A DNA stretch of 30,890 bases, from contig CAZEAU010000027.1 of the NCBI GenBank assembly GCA_964510515.1, forward strand, positions 1-30,890, read 5' to 3'. Source of the stretch: SURF-21 sp964510515 (lineage in GTDB: Bacteria > Actinomycetota > Geothermincolia > Geothermincolales > RBG-13-55-18). The notes under the pieces were generated by a model that saw only the letters and a list, made by a program, of their open reading frames with translations, ran no database searches and had not been told where the DNA came from. Below are positions 1-5,838 of the stretch, in pieces. A program made the position numbers and the translations under genes. Within the stretch, counting starts at the first letter, position 1. Every line of letters begins with the position of its first letter.

Positions 1-96
1 GGAAGATAGCGAAGCAGGCAAAGAACAAGACCTGACCCCTTCTGCCCACCCCGGCCCTCTTGTCCAGCCCGCCGCATGGGCTCGCGTTTTGCCTCC
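1..96 (+). repeat. Right part of an 85-bp hairpin repeat plus its shared downstream block (truncated by window start)
   Basis: Bases 1-39 match the last 39 bp of the 85-bp elements at 383-467 and 30750-30834, ending in CAAGACCTGACCCC. Bases 40-96 match 30835-30890, so the flanking sequence downstream of the element is duplicated too. This copy lies in the same orientation as the right-hand copy, about 30.8 kb away. Its left half would lie outside the window. Confidence 0.85.
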
Positions 97-167
97 GAGC
101 CGTGAGGCGAGGATGCCAAGACCGAGCCCTGTCATACGCATCGCGGCGGAGGGCGCGTAGCGCTGGG

Positions 168-231
168 GTCCGGTCCCGCGCTTTTTGCGCCGCAGGCGAT
201 AAGCCGGAGGCGTGAAAGGCCGGGACCTGAC
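168..231. repeat. 64-bp imperfect inverted repeat in the left repeat mosaic
   Basis: The arms GTCCGGTCCCG (168-178) and CGGGACCTGAC (221-231) pair over 11 bp with one mismatch. The loop is GC-rich. The right arm carries the same GACCTGAC core that ends the 85-bp elements, so it may be a diverged relative. No gene is visible here. Confidence 0.5.
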
Positions 232-263
232 AACAAGTGCTGCTACCCGGAAGAGCCCGTACA

Positions 264-319
264 GGTACCGGGCCTCACCTTACGTATGCGAACCGGCCCC
301 TACGATGACACGTTCGGAA
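264..319 (+). repeat. 56-bp intergenic repeat block, left copy
   Basis: The block starts GGTACCGGGCCTCACCTT and contains CGTATGCGAACCGG. It aligns without gaps to 30415-30470 with only a few substitutions. An incomplete third copy of its centre lies at 30635-30652. It is followed directly by one shortened copy of the 38-bp unit that is tandemly repeated at the right end. Confidence 0.8.
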
Positions 320-382
320 CCACCCGCGCCCTGAAGGGGAGCGAGGCGCGAAGTGCTGGGGTCAGTCGTCTGCCCACCCCGC

Positions 383-467
383 GGGGCCACGTCTTGCGAA
401 TCCGAGGCAAAAGCCCAGGTGCGAACTGGGAAGATAGCGAAGCAGGCAAAGAACAAGACCTGACCCC
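383..467 (+). repeat. 85-bp MITE/REP-like hairpin element, left full copy
   Basis: Ends are imperfect inverted repeats: GGGGCCACGTCTTG at the left and CAAGACCTGACCCC at the right, matching at about 12 of 14 positions. Inside is a second stem, CCCAG/CTGGG around a GTGCGAA loop, so the whole element can fold as one long hairpin. A copy of identical length, with differences mainly in the left half, is at 30750-30834. The long minus-strand reading frame across it is explained by the repeat. No transposase is nearby. Confidence 0.8.
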
Positions 468-510
468 ATCCGGGAAGTATGCAAAAGACAAGACCTGGCA
501 CCATCCGGTA
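446..510 (+). repeat. 35-bp imperfect tandem duplication of the element end
   Basis: Bases 446-480 and 481-510 start with GCAAAG and GCAAAA respectively, and both contain CAAGACCTG and CCATCCGG. About 25 of 30 aligned bases agree. The first copy is the right end of the 85-bp element. The second abuts the predicted promoter of the following operon. Confidence 0.65.
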
Positions 511-519
511 TGTTAGCAT
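511..519 (+). promoter_or_regulatory. Extended -10 promoter of the four-Cys/uppS/recO operon
   Basis: TGT followed by TAGCAT fits the TGn-TAnnnT extended -10 pattern also seen at 15372 and 25019. No clear -35 hexamer is visible. The start of transcription would fall near 526, just before the strong AGGAGGT ribosome binding site at 539-545. Confidence 0.5.
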
Positions 520-549
520 TGCCCTAAGGCATTTTGTCAGGAGGTAGCG

Positions 550-771
550 ATGGCCAACGTCCCGGGAGCATATTGCCCGTTCCGCGTCTCCGCCATCGCG
601 GGCGCCCTTTCTCCCTGCAACGATGAATGTGCCCTTTACATACCGACCTCGAAAATGCCCCCCCAGAAGAGCTGCGCGGTTTCCCTGCTGGGGGTCTATG
701 CCCTGCAGAGGATCATCTTCAAACAGCAGGAAGAGGCCGATGCGCAACCGCCGGCCGCCACCGACATCTAG
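550..771 (+). CDS. Small four-cysteine protein upstream of uppS
   Basis: The product is 73 residues, of unknown function. The start is well supported: AGGAGGT lies four bases before the ATG, and a promoter-like element sits just upstream. Four cysteines at C9, C23, C27 and C42 (C-x13-C-x3-C-x14-C) and a Cys-Pro-Phe start resemble small zinc- or iron-sulfur-binding proteins seen in anaerobic bacteria; metal binding is inference. The segment around residues 44-56 is hydrophobic but short, and the C-terminus is charged and then Ala/Pro-rich. It ends 23 bp before uppS, so the two are probably co-transcribed. An overlapping minus-strand frame lacks this support and runs through the repeats. It could still be spurious, but the ribosome site, spacing and cysteine pattern argue for a real gene. 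Confidence 0.6.
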   Translation: MANVPGAYCPFRVSAIAGALSPCNDECALYIPTSKMPPQKSCAVSLLGVYALQRIIFKQQEEADAQPPAATDI

Positions 772-794
772 AGAAGCGGGGGGGCGGCAGCGGC

Positions 795-1532
795 ATGGGC
801 GAGAGCAAAGCGGGCAGGCCGGAGGGAGCACTACCCCATCACGTGGCCCTCATCATGGACGGCAACGGACGCTGGGCGGAGCATCGCAACCTGCCCCGCA
901 TCGCCGGCCATAAGGCCGGCGAGAAGTCGATAACCGAGGTGGTGCGCACCGCGTCGGACTGGGGGCTCGGGGCGATGACCCTCTTCGCCTTCTCCACCGA
1001 GAACTGGAACCGCTCCGACAACGAGGTGGAGTTCCTGATGAGCTTCAACCGCAACCTGCTCAATAAGAGGGTTAAGGACTTCCACCAGCGCAATATACGC
1101 ATCCGCCACATGGGGAGGAGGGAAAGGATACCGCGCTCCACCCTGCAGGCCATCGACAACGCGGTCGAGCTGACCCGCGACAACACCGGCATGTCCCTGA
1201 ACATCGCCTTCAACTACGGGGGGAGGGCGGAGATCATCGACGCCACCCGCGCCCTGGCCGAGGACCTCTACGCGGGCCGGATAACCCCGCAGCAGGTGGA
1301 TACGGAGAGCTTCCGCTCCTACCTCTACGTCCCCGACGTCCCCGACCCGGACCTCCTGGTGCGCACGGCGGGAGAGATGCGCATCAGCAATTTTCTCCTC
1401 TGGGAGCTCGCCTATACCGAGATATACGTCACCGAGGTCCTCTGGCCCGACTTCGGCGCCCGCGACCTCGCCGACGCCATCCGCGAGTACCAGACGAGGG
1501 AGCGCCGTTTCGGGAGCATCCGGAAGGGATAG
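795..1532 (+). CDS. uppS: Isoprenyl transferase (undecaprenyl diphosphate synthase)
   Basis: A cis-prenyltransferase that adds isopentenyl diphosphate units to an allylic primer, giving the C50/C55 polyprenyl diphosphate carrier for peptidoglycan and other envelope polymers. The 245-residue length matches the family. The pyrophosphate-binding motif IMDGNGRWA has its catalytic aspartate at D22. GHKAG, FSTENWNR and the C-terminal RTAGEMRISNFLLW (the family RTSGExRxSNF signature) are also present. The ATG at 795 was chosen because residues upstream in the same frame are not family-like and come from another gene's DNA. A GGGGGGGCGG stretch precedes it. It lies between the four-Cys gene (23 bp) and recO (6 bp). 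Chain length, and hence UppS versus decaprenyl synthase, cannot be told from sequence. Confidence 0.95.
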   Translation: MGESKAGRPEGALPHHVALIMDGNGRWAEHRNLPRIAGHKAGEKSITEVVRTASDWGLGAMTLFAFSTENWNRSDNEVEFLMSFNRNLLNKRVKDFHQRNIRIRHMGRRERIPRSTLQAIDNAVELTRDNTGMSLNIAFNYGGRAEIIDATRALAEDLYAGRITPQQVDTESFRSYLYVPDVPDPDLLVRTAGEMRISNFLLWELAYTEIYVTEVLWPDFGARDLADAIREYQTRERRFGSIRKG

Positions 1533-1538
1533 GCCGCC

Positions 1539-2294
1539 TTGGCCACCTACAAGGAGGAGGCGGTCGTGCTCCGCGCCTTCGACCTGGGCGAGGCCGACCG
1601 CATACTGTCGCTGATAACCGCGGGCCGCGGCCTGAAGCGGGCCGTTGCCAAGGGGGTGAGGCGCACCCGCAGCAAGTTCGGGGGGCGCCTCGAGCCCTTC
1701 ACCCACGTCCAGGCCGTGCTGCACGAGGGACGCAACCTGGACACGGTGGTGCAGGCGGAGATCGTCAGCTCCCATGCCCGGCTGCGCTGTGACTTCTCCA
1801 AGTTCCTCTTCGGCGAAGCCATGCTGGAGATGATCGAGAAGTCCCTGCAGGAGAACCAGAGCATCCCCCGCCTCTTCCAAGCCCTCTGCGTGTCCCTGGA
1901 TATCCTGGAGGGGGAGGTCTCCAACCCGGCCCTGCTGCTGGCCGCGTTCGAGCTCAAGGTCTGCGCCCTCATCGGCTATCATCCCCATCTCGACCGCTGT
2001 TTGCACTGCGGGCGGAGGATAGAGGGGGAACGGGTGTGCATGGACCTGCACGGAGGGGGTATAGCCTGCGGCGCCTGCTCCGCCGGGCTCAAGGGCCGCC
2101 TGGACGTGTCGCCGCAGCGGCTCTCGCTCATGCGCCGCCTGCTGGCGGAGGACATGGCCTCCATCGCCCGCCGGCAGGAGAGCCCCGCCGTCTGCCGCGA
2201 GGTGCTCCTGACCGCCTTCCGTTTCTCGGAGAGCTTCCTGGAGCGCCCCTTGAAAACCCGCCAGGTGATCCTGCGCCACCTGGACGGAGGCTGA
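1539..2294 (+). CDS. recO: DNA repair protein RecO
   Basis: A recombination mediator that, with RecR, loads RecA onto SSB-coated single-stranded DNA during gap repair. The 251-residue protein has the N-terminal OB-fold start (YKEEAVVLRAFDLGEADRI) and a helical C-terminal domain with a zinc finger formed by C154, C157, C177 and C180. The start is TTG, six bases after the uppS stop; the only ribosome-site candidate lies within the uppS end, so translation is probably coupled. uppS-recO adjacency is common in Actinobacteria, where era usually sits beside them. Here era is on the opposite strand about 1.3 kb away. Confidence 0.93.
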   Translation: MATYKEEAVVLRAFDLGEADRILSLITAGRGLKRAVAKGVRRTRSKFGGRLEPFTHVQAVLHEGRNLDTVVQAEIVSSHARLRCDFSKFLFGEAMLEMIEKSLQENQSIPRLFQALCVSLDILEGEVSNPALLLAAFELKVCALIGYHPHLDRCLHCGRRIEGERVCMDLHGGGIACGACSAGLKGRLDVSPQRLSLMRRLLAEDMASIARRQESPAVCREVLLTAFRFSESFLERPLKTRQVILRHLDGG

Positions 2295-2377
2295 TGCGCG
2301 TCATTGGCGTCATCTTGATGCAGAACCCCAGTTAAATGACTATTGACTCAGCAGTACCACTGTAGTATTATTAGTGC

Positions 2378-2497
2378 GACCCCAAGAAGCTGGAGGTAAG
2401 GTCAGCGGGGCGGACGGAGAGGAGAACCGGAAGGCGAAAGCCGGAAGGGGAAGCTCGAAGAAAGGCCCGAGGGTAGTATCAAAGGTTACTTGGGGTC
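2378..2497. repeat. 120-bp element bounded by a perfect 9-bp inverted repeat
   Basis: GACCCCAAG at 2378-2386 pairs exactly with CTTGGGGTC at 2489-2497. The bases before the left arm read TTAGTGC, so the element begins GTGCGACC. Smaller stems lie inside, such as CCGG-AAGGCGAAAG-CCGG. The GTGCG start and nested GAAA-looped stems recall the 5' end of a group II intron domain I, but no downstream domains or reverse transcriptase are present. It is therefore at most a relic; a MITE is the alternative. Confidence 0.45.
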
Positions 2498-2623
2498 ATC
2501 TCTTGCTTGAAACCACCTCCTGCCCGGCCGCTATCCCCCACAAACCCTCCGCTCACCTTCCCCACCCCCCACAGTGCCGGAGTGCGCCCACCTGCATGCT
2601 TCCGGAGCGCCGCCCTTCCCCCC

Positions 2624-2723
2624 GCGCCATGCGCCTTGCGCACGCAGCGTGAGGGAAACGCTCGCCATGCCGAAACACATATCTGCGCCATGCGCCCTGG
2701 CGCGCGGCGTGAGGGTTTCGTTT
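2624..2723. repeat. Two imperfect GC-rich direct repeats, 61-bp period, downstream of the DeoC-family gene
   Basis: GCGCCATGCGCC occurs at 2624 and 2685, each followed by a GCGC-rich stretch and GCGTGAGGG. Each unit is about 38 bp and contains short internal palindromes. They lie in the untranslated region downstream of the minus-strand DeoC-family gene and have no T tract, so they are not ordinary terminators. Nothing else is seen in 2498-2742. Confidence 0.5.
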
Positions 2724-2742
2724 TCCACGGCCGGCGCGCCCG

Positions 2743-3477
2743 TCAGCCTCTGTTCCAGGGAAGGAGGCGCAGATACTCCTGCAGGATCTCGCTGGCCCAA
2801 GCGGTCCCGACGCGGCTTGCCCCGGCGCGCATCATCCTCATCACCGCGGCCAGGTCGCGTATGCCTCCGCAGGCCTTCACCCCGAAGCCCGGCCCCACCA
2901 CCTCGCGCAGGAAGGCCACCTCCCCCTCGTCCGCTCCCGCGGGAGCGAAGCCGCTCGAGGTCACCACGAAATCTGCGCCCGCCTCCCGCGCCAGCCCGGC
3001 GCCGCGGCGCACCTCCTCCCGGTTCAGATAGCCGGTCTCCAGGACGGCCTTCACCACGACGTGGCCCTCTCCCCTGCCGCTGTCGTAGCGCCTGGCGAGC
3101 CCGACCACCGCGGCGATGTCCTCCCTCACCCTCTCGTAGCGACGCGAACGCAGGGCGGACACGTTAATGACCACCTCCAGGTCGCCCGCCCCCTGCTGCA
3201 GCGCGAACACCGTCTCCGCCTTCTTGACGTCGCTGCAGGCGAAGCCCAGGGGGAAGGAGATGGGCGCCCCCAGGGTGACGCCGCTGCCCTCCAGCTCCTG
3301 GCGGGCCAGGGGGAGATAACAGGGGGCTACGAAGACGCAGCGGAAGCGGGCGTCGGCGGCCTCCCTGAGGAATTCCAGGTATTCGCGCTCGCCGGCCTCG
3401 GGGCGCAGCATGGCGGCATCCAGGATATAGGTCAGGTGACCGACGCTCGGAAACACCCGCAAAGCATCTTCCGCCAT
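2743..3477 (-). CDS. deoC: Deoxyribose-phosphate aldolase (DeoC) family protein with replaced catalytic residues
   Basis: The 244-residue TIM-barrel protein is of the DeoC family, whose classic members cleave deoxyribose 5-phosphate through a Schiff base. Family marks include the CVFVAPCYL region, ISFPLGF, KAVLETGYL and VKACGGIRD. Compared with E. coli DeoC, the proton-relay Lys201 is kept (K201), but Asp102 corresponds to E101. The Schiff-base lysine of the KTSTG motif is V172 in FVVTSSGF (codon GTG, not AAG). K143 in KAVLETG is kept. It may act on another substrate, use another lysine, or be inactive. The start at 3477 is favoured by AAAGGAA eight bases upstream; an earlier in-frame ATG at 3519 exists. 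It lies 135 bp after era in the same direction. Confidence 0.8.
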   Translation of the reverse strand: MAEDALRVFPSVGHLTYILDAAMLRPEAGEREYLEFLREAADARFRCVFVAPCYLPLARQELEGSGVTLGAPISFPLGFACSDVKKAETVFALQQGAGDLEVVINVSALRSRRYERVREDIAAVVGLARRYDSGRGEGHVVVKAVLETGYLNREEVRRGAGLAREAGADFVVTSSGFAPAGADEGEVAFLREVVGPGFGVKACGGIRDLAAVMRMMRAGASRVGTAWASEILQEYLRLLPWNRG

Positions 3478-3612
3478 GGCTGTTCCTTTCCGTAAAGGCG
3501 CGCCCACCAGAAAGCGCACCGCCGTTCCCGGGGCGCCCGCGGCCGCGGAGGGAAGCGGGCGGGCGGCTCCGCGGGAACCCCCTGCGCCTCCGTCAGCGGC
3601 GCCCCGCCGCCC

Positions 3613-4509
3613 TCAATAACCCAGCCGCTTGAGCATCTCCGGGCTTTTTGTCCAGTCCTTCTCCACCGCCACCCTGAGCCGCAGATATACTTTGTCGCCC
3701 AGCAGGGGCTCGATCTCCCTGCGCGCCCTGCTCCCGATCTCCTTGAGCATCTTTCCTCCCTTGCCGATGACGATGCCCTTCTGCGACTCGCGTTCCACGT
3801 AGATGACGGCATCGATGTCCACCAGGCCGCGTCCCTCCCGCGGCTCCATCTCCTCCACCACCACCGCCACGCTGTGCGGGACCTCCTCGTGCGTGAGCTG
3901 CAGCGCCTTCTCGCGGATGAGCTCCGCCACGATGAAGGAGACCGGTTGGTCCGTCAGCATGTCGTCGGGATAATATTTCGGGCCCTCGGGCAGTGTCTCC
4001 ACGATGCTTTCGATGACCGTGTGCACGTTCTCTCCCGTCCTGGCCGAGACGGGGATCACGGCGCGGAAGGCGCCCAGCTCCTCCGCCGCCGCCGACTGCG
4101 CGGCCACCTCCTTCCGGGTCATGCGGTCTATCTTGTTCAGCACCACCACCTTGGGGGTGTCCAGCTGCAACAGCTGCGAGGCGATATAGGCGTCCCCCCT
4201 GCCGATGGCCTTGCTGCCGTCCAGCATGAAGGCCACCGTGTCCACCTCGGCGAGGGTCTCGCGTACCGCCTGGTTGAGGCGCTCGCCGAGCGCGTTTCTC
4301 GGCTTGTGGAATCCCGGCGTGTCCACGAAGATGATCTGGGCGTCTTCCCTGGTGTAAACACACCTGATCTTGTTCCTCGTGGTCTGGGGTCTTTTGGAGA
4401 TGATGGCCATCTTGCGGCGCATGAGGTTGTTGAGCAGCGTGGACTTGCCCACGTTGGGGCGGCCCACAATGCCCGCGAACCCCGAGCGATAAGCCTTTTG
4501 CGGCTGCAA
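3613..4509 (-). CDS. era: GTPase Era
   Basis: A GTPase that binds the 3' end of 16S rRNA and assists 30S subunit maturation. From the TTG at 4509 the product is 298 residues, the usual Era length. This start follows AAGGAGAGGAGG; the frame stays open for 41 more codons upstream but that part is Arg/Ala/Gly-rich and not conserved. G1 is GRPNVGKST (16-24), G2 lies in RPQTTRN, G3 is DTPGFH (63-68), G4 is NKID (125-128) and G5 is SAR (155-157). The KH domain has IGKGGK at 248-253. It lies 144 bp downstream of rodA on the same strand and may be read from the mre transcript. Confidence 0.95.
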   Translation of the reverse strand: MQPQKAYRSGFAGIVGRPNVGKSTLLNNLMRRKMAIISKRPQTTRNKIRCVYTREDAQIIFVDTPGFHKPRNALGERLNQAVRETLAEVDTVAFMLDGSKAIGRGDAYIASQLLQLDTPKVVVLNKIDRMTRKEVAAQSAAAEELGAFRAVIPVSARTGENVHTVIESIVETLPEGPKYYPDDMLTDQPVSFIVAELIREKALQLTHEEVPHSVAVVVEEMEPREGRGLVDIDAVIYVERESQKGIVIGKGGKMLKEIGSRARREIEPLLGDKVYLRLRVAVEKDWTKSPEMLKRLGY

Positions 4510-4653
4510 ATCCGCCTCCTCCTCTCCTTTCTTCTCGTGCCCCCCCCCGCGGCGGCGGCATGGCGCCCGGGCCGGGCGCGCCCGCCTCCCCGCCGGCAGC
4601 GCGGCGGGCCGTCCTGCCGCCCTCGGCTTCAATCCACGTGACGTGTTCTCTGC

Positions 4654-5829
4654 CTATATCTGGGAGAAACGCCGCATGTGGATGTTGGCCAGCAGGCCGA
4701 CCGCGGCCAGGTTCACGATGAGGTTGTTCCCCCCGTAGCTGATGAAGGGCAGCGGGATGCCGGTGATGGGCATGATCCCCATGGTCATGCCGATGTTCAC
4801 CACCACCTGGAAGCCCAGCATGATGACGATGCCGAAGGCGATGAGGGTGCCGTAGAAGTCCCGCGCGTTATTGGCGATACGCACCCCCCGCCACAGCAGG
4901 AGGCCGAAGGCCGCGATGAGGATCAGGGCCCCGACGAGGCCCAGCTCCTCCCCGATGACCGCGAAGATGAAATCGGTATGGTGGGCGGGGAGGAAGTCGA
5001 GGTTGGTCTGCGTGCCCTGCATGAGGCCCTTGCCCACCAGCTGCCCCGAGCCCACGGCGATCTTCGACTGCAGCAGGTGATAACCCGCCTCCTGTATGTT
5101 CGAGCCCTGGCGCAGGAAGGCGGTGAAGCGCTCGGCCTGATAGGGCTTGAATATGTGCAGGACGAAGCCGAGGGTGAAGGCCACCGCCCCCGCGGCCAGG
5201 AAGCCGAGCCAGTAGCGCATGCGGCACCCCACCAGGAAGAGCATGGTCAGCAGTATGGCGGCCAGCACCAGGGTCGTGCCCAGGTCCGGCTGCAGAAAGA
5301 TGAGGAGCATGTAGGGCATGGCCCAGGCCAGGGGGATGAGAAAGCTGCGCAGGGAATCGGGCTCGGACTTGTTGTCGGAGAAGAAGTTGGCCAGCGCCAG
5401 GATGAGCACCAGCTTGCAGAACTCCGAGGGCTGGAAATCGATGGGGCCCAGAGATATCCAGCGCGAGGCGCCCATGAGCCTCTCGAAGAAGAGGACCACG
5501 ATGAGAAAGAACAGGAAGGCCCCGTAGACGAAGGGCGAGGCCACCTTGAGGCGGCGGTAATCGAAGCTCAGCATGAGCCCCATGAAGACGAGGCCGATGA
5601 AAAGGCTGATGGCGCTCCTGAGCACGTAATAGGTCGGGTTGCCCGGGGCGTCGCCGCGCGTGGCGCTGTACTGCATGAGCATCCCGAAGGCGATGAGGAA
5701 GAAGGTTATCGCCAGCAGGGTCCAGTCGATGTGGCGCACGGGCAGGTCGCTGAGGCGGCGGGCCACCTCGTCGGTCTGCTTCCGCTCCGTTACCTTGGGC
5801 GCGAGCACCCTGCCCAGACGTTCCGGCAC
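4654..5829 (-). CDS. rodA: Peptidoglycan glycosyltransferase RodA (SEDS family)
   Basis: A membrane glycosyltransferase that polymerises lipid II in the elongation machinery, paired with PBP2. The 391-residue polytopic protein shows SEDS signatures: FQPSEFCK (132-139), QPDLGTTL (180-187), the extracellular loop aspartate D286 in HTDFIF (the residue essential in SEDS enzymes), and PLPFISYGG near the C-terminus. The GTG start lies nine bases past the PBP2 stop, and the ribosome site GAGGAGG overlaps that stop, which suggests coupled translation. About 30 soluble N-terminal residues precede the first membrane helix. Confidence 0.95.
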   Translation of the reverse strand: MPERLGRVLAPKVTERKQTDEVARRLSDLPVRHIDWTLLAITFFLIAFGMLMQYSATRGDAPGNPTYYVLRSAISLFIGLVFMGLMLSFDYRRLKVASPFVYGAFLFFLIVVLFFERLMGASRWISLGPIDFQPSEFCKLVLILALANFFSDNKSEPDSLRSFLIPLAWAMPYMLLIFLQPDLGTTLVLAAILLTMLFLVGCRMRYWLGFLAAGAVAFTLGFVLHIFKPYQAERFTAFLRQGSNIQEAGYHLLQSKIAVGSGQLVGKGLMQGTQTNLDFLPAHHTDFIFAVIGEELGLVGALILIAAFGLLLWRGVRIANNARDFYGTLIAFGIVIMLGFQVVVNIGMTMGIMPITGIPLPFISYGGNNLIVNLAAVGLLANIHMRRFSQI

Positions 5830-5838
5830 TTGCCCTCC

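Noticed and set aside
280..831. Minus-strand frame of 183 codons, similar in part to a frame at 30338-30871
   Set aside because: The similarity between the two translations comes from the shared DNA repeats, not from a conserved protein. The frame also overlaps the better-supported four-Cys gene and the uppS start.
4510..4632. Era with a 41-residue N-terminal extension
   Set aside because: The extension is Arg/Pro/Gly-rich and lacks a ribosome site, while the TTG at 4509 has a strong one and gives the normal protein length.
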